Source: Thalassotalea algicola (GTDB lineage: Bacteria > Pseudomonadota > Gammaproteobacteria > Enterobacterales > Alteromonadaceae). Taken from it: a stretch of 64,000 nucleotides of DNA. The position numbers were made by a program, and so were the translations under genes. Below the pieces are notes generated by a model. It had not been told where the DNA came from and searched no databases. It saw nothing but the letters and a program-made list of their open reading frames with translations. This document shows, piece by piece, positions 26,623 to 35,921 of this stretch. The stretch covers positions 706,623 through 770,622 of the forward strand of contig NZ_JABBXH010000002.1 in NCBI RefSeq assembly GCF_012932965.1, read 5' to 3'. Positions within the stretch are counted from its first letter, which is position 1. Each line of letters starts with the position of its first letter.

Positions 26623-27321
26623 ATGCTAACGATGACAAATGTAAAAAAGGTTTTTAGAACCGACTTGGTAGAGACTCATGCATTACGAGACTTTAATTTA
26701 CAAGTCGATGAAGGCGAATTTGTAGCAGTTACAGGGCCGTCGGGTTCAGGAAAGACAACATTTCTAAATATAGCAGGTATGCTGGAAACCTTTAATGGTG
26801 GGACGTACCAGTTAGATGGTAAAGATGTCAGCCATTTAAACGACAACCAACGTAGTCGGTTAAGAAATGAAAAAATTGGTTTTATCTTTCAAAGCTACAA
26901 CTTAATCCCAGACTTAAACCTTTTTGACAATGTAGATGTGCCATTACGCTATCGTGGCTTTGATGCTAAAACGCGCAAACAGCGTATTGAAGAAAGCTTG
27001 GAAATTGTGGGCCTAGCAAACCGTATGAAGCACCTACCTGCACAATTATCTGGTGGTCAGCAACAACGTGTTGCAATTGCACGTGCTTTGGCAGGAAAGC
27101 CTAGGTTTTTATTAGCAGATGAGCCAACAGGAAATCTAGACTCTGAAATGGCACAAAGCGTAATGGAGCTTCTTAAAAATATTAATAAATCAGGCACTAC
27201 CATTGTTATGGTGACTCATGACCCGCTTTTGGCTAAGCAAGCGACACGTAATATCTTCGTTAAAGACGGCCAAGTGAGCGAAATAGAAGATGTTATTCCT
27301 ATGCATGTAGCGAACGCTTAG
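26623..27321 (+). CDS. ABC exporter ATP-binding protein (MacB/LolD group)
   Basis: 232 residues with Walker A GPSGSGKT (38-45), Q-loop FIFQSYNLIPDLNLFDNV, signature LSGGQQQRVAIARAL, Walker B FLLADEPTGNLDS and the H-loop VTHD. The sequence type is that of MacB/LolD-like ATPases that pair with FtsX-fold permeases. Cytoplasmic face of the inner membrane. Confidence 0.96.
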   Translation: MLTMTNVKKVFRTDLVETHALRDFNLQVDEGEFVAVTGPSGSGKTTFLNIAGMLETFNGGTYQLDGKDVSHLNDNQRSRLRNEKIGFIFQSYNLIPDLNLFDNVDVPLRYRGFDAKTRKQRIEESLEIVGLANRMKHLPAQLSGGQQQRVAIARALAGKPRFLLADEPTGNLDSEMAQSVMELLKNINKSGTTIVMVTHDPLLAKQATRNIFVKDGQVSEIEDVIPMHVANA

Positions 27322-27329
27322 GGGGCACA

Positions 27330-28646
27330 ATGTTTAGTTACTATTTAAAGCTAGCGTTTAAAAGCATTCGGAAAAACCCGTTGCTAAGCTCATTAATGGT
27401 GTTGGCAATTGCACTGGGAATAGGTGCAAGTATTACTACAATAACAGTTAACTATTTAATGTCGGCCAACCCTATCCCAGAAAAAAGTGAACAGCTGTTT
27501 TATGTTCAGGTTGATAGCTGGGATCCACACAACTCATTTAATGAAGAGTCGAATGATCCGCCAAACCAAATTACATGGACTGAAGCGACTAATTTGTTTA
27601 CTGCCCAAAAAGCAAGTAAACAGGTGGTAATGGCGAAATCAGGCGGGATAATTGTTCCTGAAGATCAAGATATTAACCCGTTTGAAGCACAGATAAGATT
27701 AACCACTGGGGACTTCTTCACTATGTTTAACACGCCATTTTTATATGGTAGTGGTTGGCAAATAACTAGTGATCAAAACCGAGAGCAAGTCATCGTTTTA
27801 ACTAAAAAAATTAACGACAAGGTCTTTGGTGGTGAAAACTCTGTTGGTAAGAGTATTTCATTAGCGGGTCAACATTTTAAAATTATTGGCGTTTTAGATA
27901 CCTGGCTGCCTGTACCGAAATTTTATGACGTCAACAACGGGGCTTTTGATGAACCAGAGGAAGTGTTTATTCCGTTCTTCTTAAAAGAATCTTTCGAACT
28001 GCCTAACTGGGGAAATACCAATTGTTGGAAAAGTCCTGAAGGCGAAGGTTTCAAAGCATTCCTAAGATCTGAATGTATAAATTATCAAATGTGGGTAGAG
28101 CTTAATAGCGATACGGAAAAGGCTGAATACATAGACTTTTTAAACAACTATGTCAGCGAGCAAAAAGCGTTGGGAAGATTTCCGCGTCCAATGAACAATA
28201 AGCTTTCTGATGTGATGCAATGGATGGAAAACCAACAAGTAGTTCAAGACGATGCCAAAATGATGATGTGGATGTCATTCATGTTCTTGATTGTATGTCT
28301 TTTAAATACCGTTGGATTATTGCTGGCGAAGTTTATTGGTAAATCGTCAGAAATAGGTTTGCGAAGAGCAATAGGTGCATCAAAAAGTGACTTGTTTGTT
28401 CAACATATTATTGAATCAGCATGTATCGGTTTACTGGGTGGGTTAGTTGGACTTTTATTAGCGACTTTAGGCTTAAAAGGAATAGAAAGTTTATATGGAG
28501 ATTTTGTAAAAAATCTTGTTTCTCTGGATGTAACCATGGCCATTACGGGGCTATTGATTGCGTTAATTTCTAGTGTACTTGCAGGTTTATACCCGACTTG
28601 GCGAGCATGTAATATTTCACCAGCAAGTCAGCTTAAGAGCCAATAA
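27330..28646 (+). CDS. FtsX/MacB-type ABC permease, first copy
   Basis: 438 residues. An N-terminal helix (about 20-42), a large periplasmic MacB-PCD-like domain (about 45-300) and three C-terminal helices with the FtsX-domain stretch GLRRAIGASKSDLFVQHIIESACIGLLGG. Starts 8 bases after the ATPase stop. Two tryptophan/cysteine-rich insertions (NTNCWKSPEGEGF, LRSECINYQMW) occur in the periplasmic domain. Likely heterodimerises with the next permease. Confidence 0.92.
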   Translation: MFSYYLKLAFKSIRKNPLLSSLMVLAIALGIGASITTITVNYLMSANPIPEKSEQLFYVQVDSWDPHNSFNEESNDPPNQITWTEATNLFTAQKASKQVVMAKSGGIIVPEDQDINPFEAQIRLTTGDFFTMFNTPFLYGSGWQITSDQNREQVIVLTKKINDKVFGGENSVGKSISLAGQHFKIIGVLDTWLPVPKFYDVNNGAFDEPEEVFIPFFLKESFELPNWGNTNCWKSPEGEGFKAFLRSECINYQMWVELNSDTEKAEYIDFLNNYVSEQKALGRFPRPMNNKLSDVMQWMENQQVVQDDAKMMMWMSFMFLIVCLLNTVGLLLAKFIGKSSEIGLRRAIGASKSDLFVQHIIESACIGLLGGLVGLLLATLGLKGIESLYGDFVKNLVSLDVTMAITGLLIALISSVLAGLYPTWRACNISPASQLKSQ

Positions 28647-28656
28647 GGAGCAAATG

Positions 28657-29871
28657 ATGTTAGAACTAGGACCTATATTTCGTGCCTTATTGCGCAATAA
28701 AGTTGGCGCAGTATTAATCGCGATTCAAGTCGCTTTTACAATGGCAATTATCGTTAATTCTGTTTCTATTATTTACGAGCGCAGCCAAGAAACTAAACGG
28801 CCAAGTGGAATTGACGAAGAAAATTCATTTTTTATCAACAGTAGTGGCTTTGGTACCAATTTTGGAGCAAAAGCAACAATCAATAAAGATCTTGAAGATC
28901 TTCGAGCATTGCCTGGTGTTATTGATGCAGTGCAAATAAATGCCATTCCTGTAAGTGGTGGCGGTTGGTCGATGGGCCTGCAAACCGAACCAGGGGCTGA
29001 GCATGATGGTATTGGTTTAGCTGTGTATATGGTAGATGAACATGGTTTAGGTGCATTAGATGTGGAACTGTTGGCAGGTGAAAATTTTACAGCGTCAGAT
29101 ATACGCTGGCGTGGCAACGCTGAAAGTAGTTGGCCTGACAAAATTATTATTACACAAGCCATGGCAAATCGGTTATTTCCAGATGTTGACTATGCTCAAA
29201 CGGTAGGTAAAACAGTCTATATTAATGACAATGAGCCAATGATCATTTCGGGTATTATTGATAAGTTGCAAGCACCTTGGGTGGGGTGGAATAATGTTGA
29301 AAATGCTATGCTATCGCCAGAATATTTAGAAAGAGATGCCGTTCGTTATTTCATTAGAACTGAGCCTGGTCGCCGTGACGAATTGATGAAGACCGTAGAA
29401 GAAATGCTGGCACAAAACAAAGAGCGCGTTATTGATGGTATGCGTAGTATAGAGTACGTGCGAGAACGTAGTTATCGCAGCCACACAGCGATGATCAAAA
29501 TACTGACGACAGTAATTATCACACTTACTATTGTGACAAGCCTTGGCATCGTTGGTTTAGCAAGCTTTAGTGTAAACCGACGTAAGAAACAAATTGGGAT
29601 ACGCCGGGCGTTAGGTGCAACAAAACGTGATGTACTTAGGTACTTTATGGTGGAAAACTTTTTAATAAGTACGGTTGGCGTGGTATTAGGTGCTTGTCTA
29701 ACGATAGGACTTAATATTGTGCTGGTAAATGCCTTGTCACTCACTCCTATGGATTGGTATTACATTCCTATTGGCATGTTAGTGTTGTGTTTAATAGGAC
29801 AAATAGCGGTATTTGGCCCTGCTAAACGAGCAACCAATATAGCACCAGCTACTGCAACTAGAACTGTGTAG
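28657..29871 (+). CDS. FtsX/MacB-type ABC permease, second copy
   Basis: 404 residues from the ATG at 28657, which has AAGGAG at a good distance; the frame is open further upstream inside the preceding gene, but that part is not needed. Same architecture as the first copy: helix at about 20-40, periplasmic domain to about 275, then three helices with IGIRRALGATKRDVLRYFMVENFLIS. The two copies are clearly different in sequence, consistent with a heterodimeric exporter. Confidence 0.92.
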   Translation: MLELGPIFRALLRNKVGAVLIAIQVAFTMAIIVNSVSIIYERSQETKRPSGIDEENSFFINSSGFGTNFGAKATINKDLEDLRALPGVIDAVQINAIPVSGGGWSMGLQTEPGAEHDGIGLAVYMVDEHGLGALDVELLAGENFTASDIRWRGNAESSWPDKIIITQAMANRLFPDVDYAQTVGKTVYINDNEPMIISGIIDKLQAPWVGWNNVENAMLSPEYLERDAVRYFIRTEPGRRDELMKTVEEMLAQNKERVIDGMRSIEYVRERSYRSHTAMIKILTTVIITLTIVTSLGIVGLASFSVNRRKKQIGIRRALGATKRDVLRYFMVENFLISTVGVVLGACLTIGLNIVLVNALSLTPMDWYYIPIGMLVLCLIGQIAVFGPAKRATNIAPATATRTV

Positions 29872-29878
29872 TTTTATA

Positions 29879-29911
29879 AATAGTAAGTCCACGTTTCGTG
29901 GACTTACTATT
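29879..29911. terminator. long hairpin after the ABC exporter operon
   Basis: Perfect arms AATAGTAAGTCCACG / CGTGGACTTACTATT around a TTT loop. No strong T-run follows, but its position between converging units points to termination. Confidence 0.75.
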
Positions 29912-29961
29912 GGCTATTGAATTAGTGCATTAATATCGAATGTTTAGCGCGCTTATTTTAT

Positions 29962-30531
29962 CTATAGTTTGGTGCTAGCTCTAAACACGCTGAACATATG
30001 GTGAATTAGTGCGAGATTATTCTCTTCCATACTTGAAACTGCTACGCCAAATGGTATTGCCTCAATCACTTGAGCAAATTGCCTAGTGGTTAGCTCAATA
30101 TTTTCCATTGATATCCGATTTAAAGAAACTTCCTTTTCCAGTCGGTTAAAAATGACAAGTTGGATTTCTTCTTTTTCTTTGATGAGTATATCGTGGCATT
30201 GTGATTGCCCTGCGTGAATAAGCTCTGAACGGATTAAATTACTACTTATTTCGTCGAAAAGCCCTTTACACCTTTCTGTTATTAAATTTTCTGTATCTTG
30301 CCAAAAATCACTTTCAGAGGCTGCGTAAGTGATGAGCCCAGCCTTATTTTCGTCAATATGATTTTGAACAACAGCGCGAAAAATAGCTTCTTTTGAACTA
30401 AAGTTCTTATAAATAGTAGCGCGAGATATATCAGCATATCGTCCAATAAGCGATACATTCGACGCACTGAAGCCATGTTGGAAAAAGCATTCTTGTGCCG
30501 CGGCTATGATTTTTTCTACCGATTTAGGCAA
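29962..30531 (-). CDS. TetR-family repressor of the RND pump
   Basis: 189 residues. The N-terminal TetR helix-turn-helix reads IIAAAQECFFQHGFSASNVSLIGRYADISRATIYKNFSSKEAIFRAVV. The C-terminal part is helical and divergent, as expected for the ligand domain. Divergent from the RND adaptor gene with a near-perfect 35-bp palindrome between them, so it very likely represses the pump and itself. Confidence 0.92.
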   Translation of the reverse strand: MPKSVEKIIAAAQECFFQHGFSASNVSLIGRYADISRATIYKNFSSKEAIFRAVVQNHIDENKAGLITYAASESDFWQDTENLITERCKGLFDEISSNLIRSELIHAGQSQCHDILIKEKEEIQLVIFNRLEKEVSLNRISMENIELTTRQFAQVIEAIPFGVAVSSMEENNLALIHHMFSVFRASTKL

Positions 30532-30604
30532 AGTGAACTCTCCATAGAGTACAAAAATGAATATAGGTTATGCCTAATAATAATAATAAATGAAGCAATA
30601 AACA

Positions 30605-30639
30605 ACAGGTTTACACATTGTGTAAATGTGTAAACCTGT
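30605..30639. promoter_or_regulatory. TetR-type operator overlapping the RND promoter
   Basis: Perfect 15-bp arms ACAGGTTTACACATT / AATGTGTAAACCTGT around a 5-base centre (GTGTA). A possible promoter for the pump, TTGTGT (30619-30624), 17 bases, TAAGAT (30642-30647), overlaps the right half, which fits direct repression. Confidence 0.8.
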
Positions 30640-30691
30640 GTTAAGATCTCTTTAAATTATGTGTCCAAAGTCCCTTTTTGTTGGAGCCAAT

Positions 30692-31738
30692 GTGAAAAAC
30701 TTATTAATTGTCAGTGTACTATTCTTGTTGCAGGCGTGCTCTGAGCCAACACCAAAAATCGTTGAACAAGCGCCTGTAGTGGTGCAAATGTCGAAAGTAG
30801 TTCAAGTAAATTCGAATAAAGAATATGAATTTCCAGCTACCGTTTCAGCGGTTAAAGATGTTGATTTGAAATTTGAAGTGTCAGGTCGTTTAATAGTTGA
30901 AAACTTGGTTGAAGGCAGTGAAGTGGCAAAAGGGCAAGTGCTCGCACAAATTGATCCTGCACCATTTCAACGAAAGGTAGATGAAAGTCGCACTCGGCAT
31001 CAAGACGCAGCTCGCAGTTTAAGTCGTATTAAGGAAATGCATAGTAAAAATGTAGCGTCTCAGCGAGAACTTGATGACGCAGAATCTTTATTTACTATTA
31101 CTGAAATTGCTTTAGAAAATGCAAAACAAGACTTAAGTTACTGCACCATCAAAGCTCCTTATGATGCAGTGGTTGGTGCTCGTTTTATCGAAAATAATAG
31201 CTATATACGTGCAGGTGATACTATTGCAAACCTTCAGGATAGATCACAATTATATTTCTCGTTTGAAGTGCCAGAACGCATTATGACTGCTAACGCAGGT
31301 AATCGAAATGTCAAAGCCACTGCTTATATTATCGGTCAAGAAGAGCAAGTGTTTGATATCCACTATGTCGAACATAAAACTACGCCAGACCCTGTTACAC
31401 AAACTTACGACATTCGTTTTGCAATTGATGGAGAAGTAACGAATTTATTTTTTCCTGGCTCAAGAGCAACGGTAAAAATTGAAGATTTAAATCAAGCGAA
31501 ACACGCGCTTGTTATTCCAATTAACGCATTGGTTGGTGATAAAACTTCGGGGTTCTTTGTATGGCGTTTCAATGAAGTAAAAGGGGTTGTTGAAAAAGCT
31601 AATGTTGATATTGCAGATTTAAACCAAGAGCTTGCGGTGATTGCGAGTGGCTTAATGGTTGGAGACAAAGTGGTTTCTGCAGCGGTTAGTCAAATGCGAG
31701 AAGAAATGAATGTAAAAGAATATAAGGCGGACTTTTAG
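30692..31738 (+). CDS. RND efflux periplasmic adaptor lipoprotein
   Basis: 348 residues from a GTG at 30692, chosen because GGAG lies 5 bases upstream and the resulting N-terminus is a clean lipoprotein signal with lipobox LLQAC. Lipoyl half-motif VEGSEVAKGQVLAQIDPAPF, a short coiled-coil hairpin, then IKAPYDAVVGARFIENNSYIRAGD and the beta-barrel and membrane-proximal domains. Joins the RND permease to an outer-membrane channel not encoded here. The next gene starts one base after its stop. Confidence 0.93.
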   Translation: MKNLLIVSVLFLLQACSEPTPKIVEQAPVVVQMSKVVQVNSNKEYEFPATVSAVKDVDLKFEVSGRLIVENLVEGSEVAKGQVLAQIDPAPFQRKVDESRTRHQDAARSLSRIKEMHSKNVASQRELDDAESLFTITEIALENAKQDLSYCTIKAPYDAVVGARFIENNSYIRAGDTIANLQDRSQLYFSFEVPERIMTANAGNRNVKATAYIIGQEEQVFDIHYVEHKTTPDPVTQTYDIRFAIDGEVTNLFFPGSRATVKIEDLNQAKHALVIPINALVGDKTSGFFVWRFNEVKGVVEKANVDIADLNQELAVIASGLMVGDKVVSAAVSQMREEMNVKEYKADF

Positions 31739-31739
31739 T

Positions 31740-34700
31740 ATGGATATCGCTCGTTATTCACTAACTCGCCCAATAAATATTTGGTTGATCGCGCTGTGCT
31801 TTTTAATTGGTGGCGTGGTGGCTATGAGTAATATAGGCCGCTTAGAAGACCCTGCTTTCACGATAAAGCAGGCGGTAATCATGACTTATTACCCAGGTGC
31901 AAATGCCGAAAAAGTTGAAAAAGAAGTGACCGAACAAATCGAGATTGCGTTACAACAAATGTGGCAATTGAAGAAAGTGGAGTCTGAGAGTAAACCCGGA
32001 TTTTCTCGCGTCACAATGGAAGTGAAACCAAATCTCGACGGCCCATTATTACCACAAATTTGGGATGAACTGAGAAAGCGACTTAGAGATATTCATCAAG
32101 ATTTACCTATTGGCTCTAGCAAGCCGATTGTCATAGATGATTTTGGCGATGTGTTCGGGGTTTATTATGCGCTGACTGCTCCCGATTTTTCTGCTTATCA
32201 AATGAGAGAGTTTTCTCGCATAATTCGACGAGAGTTACTTACCGTTGATGGTGTCGCTAAAGTTGCTGTGAATGGTATTTTAGAAGAGCAAATTGTTGCG
32301 GAAATAGACACTTACCAGATAGCGGGTTTAGGCTTGTCTTTTCCGGATATCCAACAAGTTTTAGCGAGTAATTTACAACCATTCGCCGGTGGAAGGTTAT
32401 TTGTAGGGGATAAACAAATACGCATTCCCGTTTCTGCGGCAACAAACAAAATAGAAGAAATTGAAAATATTTCATTTGTTATTCCGGGTAGAACGGCGTC
32501 GATTAAAATTAAAGATGTTGCAGAGTTGAGCCTACAACCTGTCGACATTCCGTCTGACTTAAAACGATTTAATGGCGAAAGTGCCATCACGTTAAGTATT
32601 TCAGCACAAAATGATGTAAATATTGTTCAAGTTGGTAAGCGAATCGAAGCTAAATTAAGCCAAGTGTTAGCGAATTTACCAGCAGGTATCGAAGTCTCAC
32701 CAATTTATAATCAAGGAAAAATTGTCGATAAAGCCGTTGATGGTTTTATTTTGAACCTTGAAATGTCAGTGATTGTGGTCACTATTGCGCTGTGTATTTT
32801 CATGGGGTGGCGTTCAGGAGTCGTTGTTGGCGGTACGTTACTTGTAACCGTTCTTGGCACTGTGCTTGTAATGTGGCTTTACGGGCTGCAATTAGAGCGT
32901 ATTTCGCTTGGTGCTATGGTTATTGCAATGGGGATGCTTGTTGATAATGCAATCGTTGTTGCCGAAGGAATGATGTTGCGAATGGAAAAGGGCAAGTCAG
33001 CAATGGAGTCGGCTAGCTTTATCGTTAAGCGCACTCAGTGGCCATTATTAGGCGCAACTATTATAGGTATTGCCGCTTTTTCCGGCATTGGCTTATCTGA
33101 CGATGCTACTGGAGAATTTCTATTTTCTTTATTCGCGGTAGTGCTAATTTCGTTGATGCTTAGCTGGGTATTGGCTGTGTCATTCACGCCTTTGCTTGGC
33201 AAATATTTCTATCAAGTCTCTCAACAAGAGGAAATGGAAGAAAAACCGTCGTTATTTCACAAAGGTTACTTATCGTTATTAACTAATGCTTTGCATTATC
33301 GAGGGATTACTGTTGCCATTTTGTTGATCATCACTGTAAGTGCATACGCGAGTTTTGGTTTGATAAAACAAGGATTTTTCCCACCGTCAAACACACCTAA
33401 CTTTTTTGTTCACTATTGGGGTCCTCAAGACAGCGACATTCGAGCGACAGAAAAATACATGAAATTAGGTGAATCACTCATTCTCCAAACGGATGGTGTC
33501 GCGTCACTCACTAGCTTTATTGGCCAAGGTGCGGACAGGTTTACCTTGGTATATAGCCCACAAATGCCGAATGAAAGTTACGGTATGTATCTAGTACGCG
33601 TTGAGGAGGCATCGAAAATTCCAGAGATTGCGCGTGATGTCGCTCTGCGCATAAAAGCAATAAACCCTAACGCGGAATACTATGCGGAAATTATGCAGTT
33701 TGGCCCAGGTGCAGGCGCGAAATTGCAAGCAAGGTTTTCAGGCTCAGATCCTGTTGTGCTAAGAACATTAGCGGAAAAAGCTAAAGCAATATATCTAAAC
33801 GATGGTCAAATTCGTGATGTTCGTGATAACTGGCGAACTAAAGGCATGATATTAATGCCAGAATATGACGAAAATGCAGCAGGTGTAGCAGGTGTTTCAC
33901 GTAGTGACTTTAATCAAGCGATCCAGTTTTATACTAATGGTTTAACATTAGGGCAGTTGCAAGAAGGCGATTATCTTTACCCCATTGTTGCTAAAAGTCG
34001 AACAGCAAATACTAACCCTGATGATCAGCTAAGCCACCTTGAAAATGGCTTGGTATGGAGTGCAAGCCAACGTACTTATATTCCATTTAAACAAGTCAGT
34101 GGTGAAACGACTTTCGATAGTGAAGAAATGTTAATTAACCGCAGAGATCGCGTTAGGACTATCACCGTAATGGCGGAGGCTGGTTATGAAGAAACAGCTG
34201 GTGCGGCATTCAATCGCGTTAAGCCACTAATCGAAGCCATCGAACTACCTGACGGTTATAGTTTAGAGTGGGGCGGTGAATATGAATCGTCAAAAGATGC
34301 ACAATCTGCGCTAGGCCAAGGTTTACCTTTAGGCTTTTTAGTTATGTTTATTATTAGCGTCTTGCTCTTTGGTCGTGCTCGTCAGCCAATAATTATTTGG
34401 TTAGTTGTGCCGATGGCTATTGTTGGCGTTGTTGCAGGGTTACTTATTGCAGATTTACCTTTTGGTTTTATGTCGTTATTAGGCTTTTTGAGTTTATTTG
34501 GTATGTTAATTAAAAATGCCATTGTTTTACTTGAAGAGATTGACTTGCAAATTGATGAAGGTAAAGAAAAAGCGGTTGCTATTGTCGAAGCAAGTCTCAG
34601 TCGTTTAAGGCCAGTATCCCTTGCCGCTATTACGACGATTCTAGGTGTCATGCCGTTAATCGCTGATCCATTTTTTGCTGACATGTCGGTCACGATTATG

Positions 34701-34790
34701 GGCGGGTTAGCTTTTGCGACAATTCTTACGTTAATTGCAGTGCCAGTACTTTACAGCATTTTCTATAAAATCGAAGTAAAGAAAACTTAG
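31740..34790 (+). CDS. RND efflux permease (AcrB/MexB-like superfamily)
   Basis: 1016 residues with the 12-helix, two-loop layout of HAE-type RND transporters. N-terminal SLTRPINIWLIALCFLIGGVVA, the central helix-4 motif MGMLVDNAIVVAEGM (single aspartate where AcrB has two) and the repeat half GFLSLFGMLIKNAIVLLEEID. Proton-driven export of drugs or other amphiphiles. The VDN form and missing outer-membrane partner separate it from classical AcrB; substrate unknown. Confidence 0.95.
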   Translation: MDIARYSLTRPINIWLIALCFLIGGVVAMSNIGRLEDPAFTIKQAVIMTYYPGANAEKVEKEVTEQIEIALQQMWQLKKVESESKPGFSRVTMEVKPNLDGPLLPQIWDELRKRLRDIHQDLPIGSSKPIVIDDFGDVFGVYYALTAPDFSAYQMREFSRIIRRELLTVDGVAKVAVNGILEEQIVAEIDTYQIAGLGLSFPDIQQVLASNLQPFAGGRLFVGDKQIRIPVSAATNKIEEIENISFVIPGRTASIKIKDVAELSLQPVDIPSDLKRFNGESAITLSISAQNDVNIVQVGKRIEAKLSQVLANLPAGIEVSPIYNQGKIVDKAVDGFILNLEMSVIVVTIALCIFMGWRSGVVVGGTLLVTVLGTVLVMWLYGLQLERISLGAMVIAMGMLVDNAIVVAEGMMLRMEKGKSAMESASFIVKRTQWPLLGATIIGIAAFSGIGLSDDATGEFLFSLFAVVLISLMLSWVLAVSFTPLLGKYFYQVSQQEEMEEKPSLFHKGYLSLLTNALHYRGITVAILLIITVSAYASFGLIKQGFFPPSNTPNFFVHYWGPQDSDIRATEKYMKLGESLILQTDGVASLTSFIGQGADRFTLVYSPQMPNESYGMYLVRVEEASKIPEIARDVALRIKAINPNAEYYAEIMQFGPGAGAKLQARFSGSDPVVLRTLAEKAKAIYLNDGQIRDVRDNWRTKGMILMPEYDENAAGVAGVSRSDFNQAIQFYTNGLTLGQLQEGDYLYPIVAKSRTANTNPDDQLSHLENGLVWSASQRTYIPFKQVSGETTFDSEEMLINRRDRVRTITVMAEAGYEETAGAAFNRVKPLIEAIELPDGYSLEWGGEYESSKDAQSALGQGLPLGFLVMFIISVLLFGRARQPIIIWLVVPMAIVGVVAGLLIADLPFGFMSLLGFLSLFGMLIKNAIVLLEEIDLQIDEGKEKAVAIVEASLSRLRPVSLAAITTILGVMPLIADPFFADMSVTIMGGLAFATILTLIAVPVLYSIFYKIEVKKT

Positions 34791-34804
34791 AATATTTGGC
34801 GTAT

Positions 34805-34834
34805 AAAAAAGCACCGCTAAAGCGGTGCTTTTTT
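34805..34834. terminator. bidirectional terminator between the RND pump and lacI-type gene
   Basis: Stem AAAAAAGCACCGCT / AGCGGTGCTTTTTT with an AA centre, lying between two converging genes; strong T-runs on both strands. Confidence 0.92.
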
Positions 34835-34859
34835 CATAAAACAAGATTAATAACTTTCG

Positions 34860-35864
34860 CTAGTTATTATGATTTGCTACTGAATGTCGATTAATTAATG
34901 TTGGTTCAAAAACTCGTTCAATTTCTAATTTTTTCTTTTGATAAACATCTTTCAAAACTAACTTTGCAGCCATATGGCCCATACTGTTAACTGGGTTATC
35001 TATTGTTGTTAATGTTGGATACAAATAGTTAGCAAAAATTACATTATCGAAACCTATAATCGATAAGCCTTCAGGTAACCTGAAGCCGTGTTCTCGGGCA
35101 TACTTCATTGCGCCAGAAGCCATTTCATCATTAGCACAAACCAACGCAGTAAACTGCTCATTTTGTTTAGTTAGGTACCTTAATCCGTCACTACCACCGG
35201 TTTCTTTAAAGTCGCCAATGAAGAACAAGTCTTCATTAAACTCTATGTTACTTTCTTTTAATGCGCGCTTATGTCCTAGTAATCGATTACTGGCATCCGC
35301 TTTAAATTGAGGGCCTGCAATATAGGCAATTTTTTGGTGGCCATTATCGATAATGGCTTTTGTTGCTAAGTAACCGCCAAGCTCATTATCAAGGCTAATA
35401 CACTTTTCACTAAGTTCTTCAACGAAGCGACTCATTAGGTAAACTGGCGTTTTTCCTTCGTTAAGCTCTATCAAGTATTCATCTGAAACAGCTTCTACAT
35501 GCGCAATGATAGCGTCACAATTTCGACTAATAAGAAACTCGATACCATCCTTTTCTTTATCTTCTTCAGAGTGACCTGTAGTAATAATAACGTGCTTACC
35601 TGCGGCGCGAAGTTCAGATTCTATACCAGCCATCATTTGTCCGAAAAAGGGACCATGTAATTCAGAAACTAAAATACCGATAGAGTCACTTCGACTTGAT
35701 GCGAGTGAACGAGCAATTGAGTTTGGTCGATAGCCAAGTTCAGCCATAGCATCGAGCACTTTTTGCTTTGTTTTGTCACTCACTCGGGCATTGTTATTCA
35801 TTACCCTTGAGACAGTAGCCAGTGAAACACCGGCTAATTTTGAAACTTCGTAAATGGTGGCCAT
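34860..35864 (-). CDS. LacI-family regulator of the glucan locus
   Basis: 334 residues. The N-terminal LacI helix-turn-helix is ATIYEVSKLAGVSLATVSRVMNNNARVSDKTKQKVLDAMAELGYRPN, with a hinge SIARSLAS, followed by a periplasmic-binding-like effector domain (IGILVSELHGPFFGQMM, SIIGFDNVIFANYLYPTLTTID). It is last in a unit with GH1 and a GPH transporter, and its likely binding sites (palindromes close to TGWAAGCGCTTACA) lie in both divergent control regions of the locus. It should therefore be the local repressor, probably relieved by an oligosaccharide or sugar. Confidence 0.93.
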   Translation of the reverse strand: MATIYEVSKLAGVSLATVSRVMNNNARVSDKTKQKVLDAMAELGYRPNSIARSLASSRSDSIGILVSELHGPFFGQMMAGIESELRAAGKHVIITTGHSEEDKEKDGIEFLISRNCDAIIAHVEAVSDEYLIELNEGKTPVYLMSRFVEELSEKCISLDNELGGYLATKAIIDNGHQKIAYIAGPQFKADASNRLLGHKRALKESNIEFNEDLFFIGDFKETGGSDGLRYLTKQNEQFTALVCANDEMASGAMKYAREHGFRLPEGLSIIGFDNVIFANYLYPTLTTIDNPVNSMGHMAAKLVLKDVYQKKKLEIERVFEPTLINRHSVANHNN

Positions 35865-35921
35865 TAATTAAGTAAAACTATTTTGTTTTTATTGACGAAA
35901 TAATACCTAAGATGTTCGATA

